Shown here one piece after another: positions 53,004 through 62,067 of a stretch of DNA of 64,000 nucleotides (its first letter is position 1; each line of letters starts with the position of its first letter). The DNA comes from CAYPFY01 sp964410105 (lineage in GTDB: Bacteria; Bacteroidota; Ignavibacteria; UBA10030; SZUA-254). The DNA lies in contig CAYPFY010000012.1 in assembly GCA_964410105.1 (NCBI GenBank), positions 53,471 to 117,470 on the forward strand, given 5' to 3'. A program made the translations under genes and the position numbers. The notes below the pieces were generated by a model, which ran no database searches, had not been told where the DNA came from, and was given only the letters and a program-made list of their open reading frames with translations.

Positions 53004-55082
53004 TCAGACGTCAAGATTCCGGACGTATTTTGCATTCTTCTCGATAAATTCTCTGCGAGGTTCAACCTCGTCTCCCATCAAGATGGAAAAAGTTCGATCC
53101 GCGTCTGCGGCATTCTCAATTGAAACCTGCAGTACTGTTCGAGTTTCTGGATTCATCGTCGTCGACCAGAGCTGCTCGGGATTCATTTCACCAAGACCCT
53201 TAAAGCGTGAGACTGAAATGCCGTTTGATATCATTAGTGCGTTGCCAACTGCCATATCAGAATTGCTCTTCGCACCATCCCTCAACTTCCGACTGCTCTT
53301 CAGTCGCGCGATCAACTCATCACGCTCGTTATCATCATAAGCATAGTACTCCTGTTTTCCGACCTTTAACTTGTACAAGGGCGGTTGTGCAATGTAAACG
53401 TGACCAAGTTCAATTATTTCTTTCATATAGCGAAAGAAAAGCGTGAGCAGAAGGGTGCGAATGTGTGATCCATCTACGTCGGCATCACTCATAATGATGA
53501 TCTTGCCATAGCGAATTCTCGTTGCATCGAAATCCTCTCCCACCCCGGCACCAATTGCTGTAAATATACAACGAATCTCCTCGTTCTCTAGAATCTTATG
53601 AAGACGGGCTTTTTCAACGTTAAGAATCTTACCTTTGATTGGAAGAATCGCTTGAAACCGTCGATCGCGCCCCTGCTTGGCGCTACCCCCAGCGGAATCA
53701 CCTTCAACAATATAGAGCTCACAATGCTTAGGATCATCGATGGAACAATCGGCTAGCTTACCTGGCAGGGTTGAGGATTCCAGCGCGTTTTTTCTGCGTG
53801 TCAAATCCCTCGCCTTTCGAGCGGCTTCCCGGGCCTCCGCGGCTCGCAGGCACTTCTCGATAACTCGACGTGCATCCGCGGTGTTTTCATCTGCCCAGGC
53901 CTGCAACTTTTCGCTCACAATTGCTTCCACTATCCCCCTTACATCACTGTTACCCAATCTAGTCTTAGTCTGCCCTTCGAACTGCGGATCAGGAATCTTT
54001 ACGCTCAAGACAGCTGTAAGACCTTCACGAAAATCGTCACCGGAAAGTTGGACGCCTGTCTCCTTGACTAGGTTATTCCTCGCCGCGTATGTATTAAGCG
54101 ACCGGGTTAACGCCGTTCTGAATCCCACCAGGTGCGTTCCCCCCTCAATGGTATTAATGTTATTGACATAGCTAAAGATATTCTCGTTGTATTGATCATT
54201 GTATTGGAATGCAACTTCGACTTCTACGAGTCGTTCCATTTCGTCCACGACTTGTCCTCTAGCGTACACTGGCTTTCGAATGATGGATGGTCGAGTCGCA
54301 TCGATATACCCCACAAATTCGGAAATTCCGCCCTTGAAATGAAAGATTTCCTCCTGCTCTTGCCCTTGGCGAAGGTCAAGAATCCGAAGCCTGAGATCGG
54401 GATTCAGGAAGGCAAGCTCACGCAATCTCTCGGCAAGTGTTTCGAATCTGAATACCCGGTTCTTGAAGATCTGACTGTCGGGCAGGAAAGTTACCTTCGT
54501 ACCGGATGAGGTTGGTTCACATGAGGCTACTATTTTGACTTGACCCTGAGGCTTTCCACGCACATACTTTTGAAACCAGCGCTTCCCTCCCCTCGACACC
54601 TCTACCTCCAACCATTCGGACAATGCGTTCACAACTGATACTCCCACACCATGCAAACCACCTGAGACCTTATACGTATTTTTATCAAACTTACCTCCTG
54701 CATGTAAGACCGTCATAACTACCTCGAGCGCAGATCTTTTCTCCTCAGGATGAATGTCCGTTGGAATCCCACGCCCGTCGTCTTCGACTGTAACAGACCC
54801 GTCTCCATTCATTGTCACGTCAATATTACGGGCGTATCCTGCCAATGCTTCATCGATGGAATTGTCAATTACCTCGTAGACGAGGTGGTGCAGACCACGG
54901 GTTGAGACGTCGCCGATGTACATGGCGGGCCGCTGTCTAACCGGCTCGAGTCCTTTTAGAACGGTAATGTCATCCGCATTGTAGGCGGCATCTTGTAGCA
55001 CTGGTTGTTTTTTCTTTTCAAGTACCATCTTTCCAGAGCGCTTTTTCTTGTTATTAAACTCTCGGGTCATCTCCTGGCTCAC
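53004..55082 (-). CDS. gyrB: DNA gyrase subunit B
   Basis: GyrB is the ATPase subunit of gyrase. The GHKL ATPase site shows EVIDNSIDEALAGYA near 67-81, VEDDGRGIPTDIHPEE near 98-113 and KVSGGLHGVGVSVVNALS near 141-158. The TOPRIM region begins YIVEGDSAGGSAKQGRDR near 468, and DADVDGSHIRTLLLT carries the metal-binding aspartates. The 692 residues include a 20-30-residue basic N-terminal extension; GTG at 55082 overlaps the stop of the dciA-like gene, but starts at 55070 or 55028 (MVLEKKKQ) are also possible. GyrB without the ~165-residue insert of E. coli fits non-proteobacterial gyrase. Confidence 0.97.
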   Translation of the reverse strand: MSQEMTREFNNKKKRSGKMVLEKKKQPVLQDAAYNADDITVLKGLEPVRQRPAMYIGDVSTRGLHHLVYEVIDNSIDEALAGYARNIDVTMNGDGSVTVEDDGRGIPTDIHPEEKRSALEVVMTVLHAGGKFDKNTYKVSGGLHGVGVSVVNALSEWLEVEVSRGGKRWFQKYVRGKPQGQVKIVASCEPTSSGTKVTFLPDSQIFKNRVFRFETLAERLRELAFLNPDLRLRILDLRQGQEQEEIFHFKGGISEFVGYIDATRPSIIRKPVYARGQVVDEMERLVEVEVAFQYNDQYNENIFSYVNNINTIEGGTHLVGFRTALTRSLNTYAARNNLVKETGVQLSGDDFREGLTAVLSVKIPDPQFEGQTKTRLGNSDVRGIVEAIVSEKLQAWADENTADARRVIEKCLRAAEAREAARKARDLTRRKNALESSTLPGKLADCSIDDPKHCELYIVEGDSAGGSAKQGRDRRFQAILPIKGKILNVEKARLHKILENEEIRCIFTAIGAGVGEDFDATRIRYGKIIIMSDADVDGSHIRTLLLTLFFRYMKEIIELGHVYIAQPPLYKLKVGKQEYYAYDDNERDELIARLKSSRKLRDGAKSNSDMAVGNALMISNGISVSRFKGLGEMNPEQLWSTTMNPETRTVLQVSIENAADADRTFSILMGDEVEPRREFIEKNAKYVRNLDV

Positions 55083-55360
55083 CTGAAGATAATGTCCTTT
55101 ACGATATTCTCTTGCATCTTAGCATTAATTCTGGACACTAGGTCCTTTTTCAAAAAAATCAGCTCGTTCCGCCATGTAGATTGTAAGACCCTCACAAACA
55201 TGCGGCCATCTTCCAAGGATTCTACGTAGGTCACCTTTGCGATCCGCTCGCCAGCGACGCTTTCCCACTGCGCTATCGTGGTGTGCTGTTTAATCTTTCC
55301 GAGCATGCCCAAATCATTGAACATTGCCAATATAACATCATGAATTGGTCGCAGCGACAT
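55079..55360 (-). CDS. DUF721 / DciA-like protein
   Basis: The 93-residue protein reads MSLRPIHDVILAMFNDLGM, then TTIAQWESVAGERIAKVTYVE and FVRVLQSTWRNELIFLKKDL. This is the DUF721 domain; in bacteria without DnaC/DnaI such proteins (DciA) load the replicative helicase DnaB. The conserved Trp of QWESVAG and the SxxWRNEL segment are intact. It lies 66 bases after dnaN and overlaps gyrB, the place usually held by recF-DUF721 in many phyla. Short versions like this have only the KH-like core. Confidence 0.85.
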   Translation of the reverse strand: MSLRPIHDVILAMFNDLGMLGKIKQHTTIAQWESVAGERIAKVTYVESLEDGRMFVRVLQSTWRNELIFLKKDLVSRINAKMQENIVKDIIFR

Positions 55361-55426
55361 AAGACCTAATAATGGTAATTAATAGCTTCTACAGTCAATA
55401 ACTACCCAAAACAATATCTGGCAGCC

Positions 55427-56542
55427 TTATGCAGTTAGGCGCACAGGCATCACGAGCATCAGGATATCTTCACCTTGTCGTTGGGTGAAAGGCTGAATAA
55501 CGCACGCCCGCGTCGGGCTACCGAAGAGGAATTCAATTTCATCCGTGTCGATATGGGTTAGGAGATCAATAACATAGGTGGAATTGAATCCAATTTCCAT
55601 TGTGTCGGAGCTATAGTCGCAGGAAAGTTTTTCCCTTGCTTCACTCCCAAGGTCTATATCTTCTGCGGAAATAGTTATGAATCCCTTTTCAAGCGCAAAC
55701 CGGATCTGGTGCGTAGTGGTACTTGAATACAAAGCTATCCGCCGAACGGATGCAAGGAGCTGATTCCTGTCCACCACCAGCTTCTTATCGTTTTCAAGTG
55801 GGATAACACTTTCGTAGTTCGGATAATTCTCTTGAATGATCCGCGTGATCAATCTAGATCCACCAAAAGTAAACATAACGTGATTATCGCTGAAGGTTAT
55901 GCGACACGCGCCCTCGTCGGCTGTCTTCAGAATCAAGCCGAGCGCCTTCGCCGGGATTATGAAATCTCGCTCCGCCTTCCCCGAATTGGGTTGTGAACAA
56001 ATGATGCGCACCAATCTATGCCCATCAGTTGCAGCAACACGAATTTCTTTTTTCTTCGCTTGAAATAGGAGACCCATCATCGCCGGCCGAAGCTCGTCCG
56101 TGCTTGCCGCAAACGCGGTTTTGCTAATCAGGCGCCGCAGAACCTCGCAATCAAGTTCCAGCTCTTCCCCACTCTTGAATGCAGGTATTGGCGGATAGCT
56201 ATCCCCGGATTCCCCCGTGAATCTGTATTCTCCGTTTTCTGTCGTCATCACGACTCGGTGATTCTCACACTCCGCCGCAAAGGTTATATCGGTGTTGGGC
56301 AAAGCACGTACCGTTTCAAATAATCTCCTTCCGGGGACTGCAATTAGACCATCCTTAACACCCTTCACGTTGATATTTACCAACATTGACGTATCTAAAT
56401 CAGTGGCTGCAATTCTCAATTCGTCATTCACAATTTCAAAAAGAAGGTTTTCGAGTATGGGTAGGGTTGATCTGCTGGGAATTACGCCAGCTACTTGGCT
56501 TAGGATTCTCTGTAATTCTGTACTCGTTGCGGTAAATCTCAT
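55427..56542 (-). CDS. dnaN: DNA polymerase III beta sliding clamp
   Basis: DnaN forms the ring-shaped clamp that keeps DNA polymerase III on the template. The 371-residue protein begins MRFTATSTELQRILSQVAGVIPSRSTLPILEN in two segments, has the three clamp repeats, ATDGHRLVRI near 172-181 at the end of the second domain's core strand, and ends LMLVMPVRL, the usual C-terminal LMPMRL-type tail that forms the peptide-binding pocket. It heads the minus-strand unit dnaN-dciA-gyrB-gyrA. dnaA is not beside it. Confidence 0.97.
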   Translation of the reverse strand: MRFTATSTELQRILSQVAGVIPSRSTLPILENLLFEIVNDELRIAATDLDTSMLVNINVKGVKDGLIAVPGRRLFETVRALPNTDITFAAECENHRVVMTTENGEYRFTGESGDSYPPIPAFKSGEELELDCEVLRRLISKTAFAASTDELRPAMMGLLFQAKKKEIRVAATDGHRLVRIICSQPNSGKAERDFIIPAKALGLILKTADEGACRITFSDNHVMFTFGGSRLITRIIQENYPNYESVIPLENDKKLVVDRNQLLASVRRIALYSSTTTHQIRFALEKGFITISAEDIDLGSEAREKLSCDYSSDTMEIGFNSTYVIDLLTHIDTDEIEFLFGSPTRACVIQPFTQRQGEDILMLVMPVRLTA

Positions 56543-57221
56543 AGTAAATCCCTCATCAGAAGAAGTAATTTGGCTTGTTGGGAATAGTACAATTTACAAA
56601 AATGCTCTGAGACTTTCAATGCTCCGCGCGGATATTTGCTCATCACCTTGACTTAGACTCCATGTTCTGGATCTGGTGTACATCTGTTTTCCATCTGAGG
56701 TGCTACGACCTCATCAGCTTTTTCTCAAGCTAGTTACAGTACTTAATGCTTGGTCTGACGTAACGATCGACGCCGCATTGTATGCCCTCAGAAAGACGAT
56801 CCACAGAGATCAGACGTAGCAAATGGCTCTTGCCCGGGGGGTTTAGATTAATTATGGATGGTCCATATTTAGAGTAGGATATCGCTTTGGTAAATCATTT
56901 TCCCCCATGAATCGAATGATGAGGGTACTATATAATAAAGCAGTATATCGTCCTAGCGGGTAGCGTTCAAAGGTTTTCGAGGAGGGTGGGGGAGAGTGCC
57001 CCTTTCATCACACTGGTGCATATTCGGCAGACCCTTCGCAAGCGGACGGTCGGGTAAGCTACTTCTTGTGAGTAAGAGTCGTTCCCGACCTCAATCGGTG
57101 GGCAGTATCCCCGCGTTAAGTGAAGATGTCTCAAATTGTATATTGTTTTAAGACCTAAATAATTAACCTTCGGTTGGCACCTATCGTTCTTGCCAATTGA
57201 CAGCTAGTTTGGTTATGCCGT
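56543..57221. other. Gene-free stretch upstream of dnaN
   Basis: About 680 bases between divergent dnaN and the TPR lipoprotein operon. In many bacteria this place holds dnaA or oriC. I found only one DnaA-box-like sequence (minus strand TGTGGATCG, near 56797-56805) and no cluster of TTATNCACA boxes, so an origin call is not supported. AT-rich runs such as ATTAATTATGG (56848-56858) and ATATAATAAAGC near 56930 exist. No gene was recognised. Confidence 0.45.
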
Positions 57222-57251
57222 GTGAAATCAATATATTTTCCGCGAAGGCTG

Positions 57252-58958
57252 ATGAAAAGAATGCGAAAGTTCGATCTTCTATTGTTTGTGGCCGCAGTTT
57301 TAGTGTACCTGGAGGCAGTCGGTTGTGGGAACAGTGGTGGCACGATGCGTACCCCCAAGAGAAATGAGGATCCTTACGCTCTCGGGTTTTTTGTTCAAGG
57401 ACTTTTGCTTGAACAACAGGGGGATTTTGCTAAGGCAATTCTGGTTTATCAGCGAGCATTGAGTGTACGACGATATGCTGCAGTACTTAACTCGATCGCA
57501 AGGGATTATGCACTGTTGGGTGACAACGATCAAGCGATCTCGTTTGGCCTGGATGCACTAAGGGAAGATCCCTCTAATCGCTTATACCACGAAACCCTCG
57601 CTCAGATTTATGCGTCCACTGCAAATCCGGACGCGGCAATAGCGCAGTATCAAGAGGTTGTTCGGTTAGACTCTTCCTATCGTGATGGTTGGATAAACCT
57701 CGCCCACTTACTTCAAGTTCAACACCCTTCAGACGCCGCTAGACTTCTCCAAGTGGCGAGCGAGAGATTTGGGCCAAGTATGGATATTCTATTCCAACAG
57801 GCACAGATTTACATCACCTTAAACGATCTAGAGAAGGGTATGGAGATACTTGAAAGGGTTCTTAAATTAGATCCCGGCAATTTCGAAATTAGCAAGATGC
57901 TTGGGGATCTATACCTGCGAAGAGATAGCACTGATGCAGCGCTACAAATCTACGAAAGTCTTGCAGAGCGTCAACCTTCAAATTTGGAGCTTCGTTCAGC
58001 CATCGCTCAAGCATATTTGATAAAGCAGGATTATGATCGCGCAACGTTTCAATTCGACGTCATATTAAGCAAAGACACTCTCTCCTTGGATGACCAACTA
58101 AAATTTGCACAAATTTTTACTCAATTTCTTCAGCAAGATTCTCTTGTCGCACCATACGCCTTGAAGGTTTTCGCTCAGATTCGCGATAGGCATCCAGAGG
58201 ATTGGCGCTCATACTGGTTCCTCGGCACAATCAATAATATTTTGAAGGACGACTCAAGTGCCCTGGTTAATTTTTCAAAACTGCGCGATTTAGCTCGATG
58301 GAATCCTGATGGATGGGTGGGAATCGCGTCAATTCTATATGACAGGAATGAGTTCTCCGATGCGATCAGGGTACTCAATGAGGCAACTCGAACAGTACCG
58401 GAAGAATTTCGAATCTACTTCTTATTGGGTCTCTGTTACCATCGTGTTCATCGGTTCATCGAGGCAGCGACCGCTTTGGAACGGGCCATCCAGCTAAATA
58501 ATAAGAATGTGGATGCTCTCGGTACTCTCGCTCTGATCTATGATGAGATGAAGAGGCCCGATGAGTCCGACAGCATCTACGAGAAGGCGCTCCGTCTCGA
58601 GCCTAGGAACCACCTCCTGCTTAATAACTACAGTTATAGCTTAGCTGACAGGGGATTCCAACTCGAGCGTGCGCTAAGTATGGCCAGAGACGCCATCAAA
58701 CAACAGCCAAACAATCAATCTTATCTTGATACTTATGGTTGGATATATTTTCGAATGGGAAACTTCAATGAGGCAGAGAAATGGGTGCGGCGCGCCGTTG
58801 AGTTGGGAAGTCAAAGCCCAACTATCCTCGAACATCTCGGTGATATCTACTTTAAGTTATCTAGGAGGGACAAGGCAATTGAGTTTTGGAAAAAAGCGCT
58901 TGACCTCGATTCATCGAATTCGAAATTGAAAGAAAAGATAGACGGCAGGAGTCTATGA
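57252..58958 (+). CDS. TPR-repeat lipoprotein
   Basis: The product from the ATG at 57252 has 568 residues; a GTG at 57222 would add ten. The N-terminus MKRMRKFDLLLFVAAVLVYLEAVGC resembles a lipoprotein signal, although the residues before the cysteine (EAVG) are not an ideal lipobox. The rest consists of many TPR units, for instance DGWINLAHLLQVQHPSDAARLL and ALGTLALIYDEMKRPDESDSIY in shortened form. This gene, the DUF4292 gene and the EnvC-like gene overlap or nearly touch and form one operon, an order common in Bacteroidota and relatives. A role in envelope maintenance is inferred from that. Confidence 0.82.
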   Translation: MKRMRKFDLLLFVAAVLVYLEAVGCGNSGGTMRTPKRNEDPYALGFFVQGLLLEQQGDFAKAILVYQRALSVRRYAAVLNSIARDYALLGDNDQAISFGLDALREDPSNRLYHETLAQIYASTANPDAAIAQYQEVVRLDSSYRDGWINLAHLLQVQHPSDAARLLQVASERFGPSMDILFQQAQIYITLNDLEKGMEILERVLKLDPGNFEISKMLGDLYLRRDSTDAALQIYESLAERQPSNLELRSAIAQAYLIKQDYDRATFQFDVILSKDTLSLDDQLKFAQIFTQFLQQDSLVAPYALKVFAQIRDRHPEDWRSYWFLGTINNILKDDSSALVNFSKLRDLARWNPDGWVGIASILYDRNEFSDAIRVLNEATRTVPEEFRIYFLLGLCYHRVHRFIEAATALERAIQLNNKNVDALGTLALIYDEMKRPDESDSIYEKALRLEPRNHLLLNNYSYSLADRGFQLERALSMARDAIKQQPNNQSYLDTYGWIYFRMGNFNEAEKWVRRAVELGSQSPTILEHLGDIYFKLSRRDKAIEFWKKALDLDSSNSKLKEKIDGRSL

Positions 58959-59725
58959 GGCCATTGACGACAGTGGTGATCGTCTCTTTCATTGCATCCC
59001 GTCAACTTTCTTGCCTACCTTCGGAGAGATCTGAGAGGCTTCGCCCGGTTTCAATCGACCAAGTTCTGCATAGTTTTCATCACAAGAACGAAAGGATTAC
59101 TACACTTGTGGGGGAGGGCACAATCACCTTTGAGTCCTCTGATCGCTCGTTGAATAGCTCTTTTAATCTGGCGCTTAGAAAGCCCGATTCGTTGCTTTTG
59201 GACTTAACTGGACCCTTTGGAATCCATTTTGGCTCTTTACTTCTCTGCCGGGAAAAACTTTTTTTTTACAATCGATTGGAAAACGTTGTGACAGTCGGGA
59301 GGTCGAATGCTGGCCCTTCAAGTGTTCTTCCTACCCTTCACCTAGGGTTTGACGAAATCCTTCAGTCCTTCACGGGTGAAATCATATATCCCTTGAGCAC
59401 GGATTCTCTGCAATCTATAAAATTCGAGAATAACCAGTACATTGTGCGTTACAACTCACCTGGGGGTACCAAGGAGTATCGCGTTGACGGCGAAACCCTC
59501 CTCGTATTGAGCTACCGACTGCTAAACCAAACGGGAAAGCCAACACTTACTGTACTTGCATCAAATTCAAAAAATGCAGATGGCACTTTGATTCCCAGAT
59601 TGATCCGAATCATTCTCCCACCAGAACGCGAAGCTCTCACTATAGAATATGAAGGAGTGCATATAAACACGCCAGTTACTTGTTCACTCACGTTTCCAGC
59701 TGAGGCTGAGATCATCTATCACTGA
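58955..59725 (+). CDS. DUF4292 family lipoprotein (LolB/LolA-like fold)
   Basis: The 256-residue protein starts with a short signal VVIVSFIASRQLSC, with a lipobox-like LSC at about residue 19, so it is probably an outer-membrane-facing lipoprotein. The body is beta-rich: ITTLVGEGTITFESSD, SSFNLALRKPDSLLLDLTGP, FGIHFGSLLLCREKLFFYN and YIVRYNSPGGTKEYRVD in order. This is the DUF4292 pattern, related in fold to LolB and LolA. Its start overlaps the TPR lipoprotein stop by 4 bases, and the EnvC-like gene follows after 2 bases. The exact function of the family is unknown. Confidence 0.8.
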   Translation: MRPLTTVVIVSFIASRQLSCLPSERSERLRPVSIDQVLHSFHHKNERITTLVGEGTITFESSDRSLNSSFNLALRKPDSLLLDLTGPFGIHFGSLLLCREKLFFYNRLENVVTVGRSNAGPSSVLPTLHLGFDEILQSFTGEIIYPLSTDSLQSIKFENNQYIVRYNSPGGTKEYRVDGETLLVLSYRLLNQTGKPTLTVLASNSKNADGTLIPRLIRIILPPEREALTIEYEGVHINTPVTCSLTFPAEAEIIYH

Positions 59726-59727
59726 TT

Positions 59728-60945
59728 ATGATGCTCGCTTTACTGTTAGCAAGTCTCTTGTTCTTAACCGGCCGTGGAGATGTTCTTGGATCCCGGGACG
59801 GAAAGTCTAAAAATCGGCAAAAACAACTTGAAAGAATTAAAGCTGATGTTGGACGCTTTGAAGATAAAATAAAGCAGGAAAACAAAAGGGAGCAAACAAC
59901 TCTTGATATTTTGGATTCGTACGAAAGGCAGGAAGTGGCCCTTCGAAAATCAATAAGTCATCTGTACGATGAGCAAGCAAACCTCAAAAATCAAATTAAT
60001 CAAACTCGTCATTTGGTGCGAGAATCTGCAGAACTGCTAGTGGCTCTAAGAAAGCAATACTCAAATTATGTCTCGACCGCATATCAAAATGGGGGGGCTT
60101 ACGATATGGAACTCGTGATCTCATCCGGGTCCCTTAATCAAGCCTATGTCAGAGCGGTATACTTGAAGAATTTCTCAGATCAGCGAAAGAAAGATCTTCT
60201 TCGAATCGACAATAAACGCGCGGAGCTAGAAACTCAAAGCGCACTTCTTGAACACCAAATGGCGAGAGAGAAAGACTTGATTTCCAGCAAGCACTATGAA
60301 GAGGCGAAGTTTGATCTCAAAGTGAGGAACAGGAAAACAATTCTGACAAGGATTCGCCGAGACAAGAAAACTCTCAAGAAGGAGCTTAATCGCAGTGTCC
60401 AGGCCGCAAAGGATCTTCAAGTGCTAATTGCCAAGTTGAGCGAGAACGATTTGCCCGAGATTAAGACAGATGGCAAGGATCTGCTTTTGGATCATTCATC
60501 GGTGCTCTCGCCTTCAGTCTCTAGAGAATTTGAAAGTAATCGTGGAAGATTAAAATGGCCTGTCTTTGAGGGAAGAATCTCGAGCCGATTTGGTCTTCAA
60601 CAGAACCCATCCCTCCATACGCTTACTCAGAATCCTGGAATAGATATTGCAGTGCCCCCCAGTACTTCTGTAAGTTCCATTGCAGACGCGCAGGTCTCTA
60701 GAATCTTTTGGCTGCCTTCGTATGGGAATTTGATAATTCTCAGTCATCGTGATGGATTTCGTAGCGTGTACGCACATCTTGCAGAAATCTCGGTTAACGA
60801 GGGAGATTCTGTGAGGGCTGGACAAATTCTTGGTAGGAGCGGGGAATCTATCTCTGGATCTGTCCTCCATCTGGAGTTGTATAAGAATCGGGAAAAACTT
60901 GATCCAGAAGAATGGCTAAGCCCGCGCTTCCAGACAGTCCGATAA
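59728..60945 (+). CDS. EnvC-like murein hydrolase activator (coiled coil plus degenerate M23/LytM domain)
   Basis: The 405-residue protein has an N-terminal signal (MMLALLLASLLFLTGRGDV), a long coiled coil (about 28-245, rich in Lys, Glu and Leu with heptads) and a C-terminal LytM/M23 domain (about 275-400). That domain begins LKWPVFEGRISSRFG and ends VLHLELYKNREKLDPEEWL. The metal ligands of active M23 enzymes are largely lost: NPGIDI replaces HxGxD, and the last HxH is LHL. Such degenerate LytM proteins (EnvC, NlpD type) do not cut peptidoglycan but activate amidases. The AmiC-type amidase at 28539 is a plausible partner. Confidence 0.88.
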   Translation: MMLALLLASLLFLTGRGDVLGSRDGKSKNRQKQLERIKADVGRFEDKIKQENKREQTTLDILDSYERQEVALRKSISHLYDEQANLKNQINQTRHLVRESAELLVALRKQYSNYVSTAYQNGGAYDMELVISSGSLNQAYVRAVYLKNFSDQRKKDLLRIDNKRAELETQSALLEHQMAREKDLISSKHYEEAKFDLKVRNRKTILTRIRRDKKTLKKELNRSVQAAKDLQVLIAKLSENDLPEIKTDGKDLLLDHSSVLSPSVSREFESNRGRLKWPVFEGRISSRFGLQQNPSLHTLTQNPGIDIAVPPSTSVSSIADAQVSRIFWLPSYGNLIILSHRDGFRSVYAHLAEISVNEGDSVRAGQILGRSGESISGSVLHLELYKNREKLDPEEWLSPRFQTVR

Positions 60946-61076
60946 ATCAAGAACTCACTTTTTTCCCTTCATTGCGCTCCATCCCTCAAGTTTGTTACCC
61001 TCGTCCGGAGTGTTCCCCCCTGTGAGTTCTTGGGATTTCCCCAGGTCAAGGACGCGCATAAGCCCGACCGATATTG

Positions 61077-61098
61077 ACCGCCTTTGGCCGAAAGCGGT
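61077..61098 (+). terminator. Possible terminator of the TPR-DUF4292-EnvC operon
   Basis: ACCGCCTTT (61077-61085) pairs with AAAGCGGT (61091-61098) through eight base pairs with one bulged C and a GGCCG loop. The following bases ACTCTTCTT are only moderately T-rich. It lies 131 bases after the EnvC-like stop and just before the IS3 relic. Confidence 0.35.
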
Positions 61099-61177
61099 AC
61101 TCTTCTTGAGACCATGATCATAATTGTTGTTTTGGAGTTTATCCCTTCCGTGAGACAGTTTTTTTGAGTATCAAGGT

Positions 61178-61990
61178 GGACATTCCGAAGGAGAGAATGT
61201 CCGTTGTCCAAGGCCCGTAAGAAGTTCTCATGCAAGTTCAATCTCAAAGTTGTTGAAGCTTATGAGTCTGGTGTCTCAGCCGTCGAGTTGTCCCGCCAGT
61301 TCGAGATTCATCCGAATGTGGTCTATGCCGGGGCTCGGGAGTATCGGCGGGATCCAGCCAATGCATTCCGGTCCGGAGAAGGCCAGAATGACCCTCCCAG
61401 AGCCGATGAGCAGCGACTGGCCGAGCTCGAGCGGATGGTTGGTCGTCTGGCCTTGGAGAACGACTTTTTAAAAAAAGCCTTGATGCTTGCAAAGAACATT
61501 TTGTCAAAGGGCAATCCCGGCCTACGAAGCCGTGATGCATCGAATGATCGACGAGCGATCCGGTCAGCTTCTGCTGCAGCGACTGTGCCATCTGGCCGGA
61601 GTGCCGCGTTCAAGTTTCTACCGGGCCGCTCGACCGCCGGCGAGCCCGGCACCCGACCGCAACAAAGTGGTGCTGCGCGAGATCCGTGCCATTTGCGAGC
61701 AGATGCCTGGCTCCGTCAGCCCGCGGGTGACGACTGAATTGCGCCGCAGAGACCATGCTGTGAACCATAAACGCGTGTTTCGCCTCGTGCGGACGGCACA
61801 GGTCCGGTGCCGCCGAAAAAGGCGCTTTGTGGGCACGGCCGATTCAGAGCACACATTGCGGATCTATCATCGGATTGTACTTGATTCCCGGACGAACTCT
61901 CGTCTATTGACTCCGGATACGGACCCCGATCAAGAACAGGAAACATATCCTGTGGGAGAGGACACTAGGTTAAGGGAGGAAACTGTCTCT
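61178..61990 (+). mobile_element. IS3-family insertion sequence relic, copy 1
   Basis: Two overlapping frames encode the OrfA and OrfB halves of an IS3-family transposase, but the element stops before the DDE catalytic domain. GGACATTC (61178-61185) and GAATGTCC (61195-61202) form an 8-base inverted repeat just before OrfA. The frames meet at TTTTTAAAAAAAG (61465-61477), where IS3 elements normally shift frame. After about 61890 the sequence no longer matches an IS. No right-hand terminal repeat or target duplication was identified. Confidence 0.7.
61204..61737 (+). pseudogene. IS3-family OrfA (helix-turn-helix part), copy 1
   Basis: The frame reads KARKKFSCKFNLKVVEAYES, then GVSAVELSRQFEIHPNVVYAG, AREYRRDPANAF, ADEQRLAELERMVGRLALEND and FLKKALMLAKNIL, the OrfA helix-turn-helix and leucine zipper. 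The start is TTG; an ATG seven bases earlier (61197) is in another frame, so the original start may have been lost by a small indel. After residue ~105 the frame runs on into OrfB sequence in the wrong phase, so the last third is not real OrfA. It is not expected to be functional alone. Confidence 0.65.
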
Positions 61991-62011
61991 AACATATCGC
62001 ATTCCAAATAG
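61487..62011 (+). pseudogene. IS3-family OrfB, N-terminal part only, copy 1
   Basis: The frame contains IPAYEAVMHRMIDERSGQLLL, then RLCHLAGVPRSSFYRAARPP, DRNKVVLREIRAICEQMPG, NHKRVFRLVRTAQVRCRRKRR and ADSEHTLRIYHRIV, the HTH_21 region of IS3 transposases. The usual segment with YGYRRV is garbled (SVSPRV), and the integrase catalytic domain that should follow is missing; the last 40 residues are unrelated. It is therefore a truncated, inactive transposase. It lies in the +1 frame relative to OrfA. Confidence 0.65.
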
Positions 62012-62067
62012 CTTCACCGAGGGATAACCTCTAGCCTGATAATTTTCCGATTCGGTGGGAAGCCTCG

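Noticed and set aside
56790..56810. oriC beside dnaN
   Set aside because: Only a single weak DnaA-box-like sequence was found, with no cluster and no clear unwinding element tied to it.
61077..61202. Inverted repeats near the IS3 relic considered as the element's terminal repeats
   Set aside because: GGACATTC/GAATGTCC are only 9 bases apart and both lie on the left side, so they are a local hairpin, not the two ends of an element.
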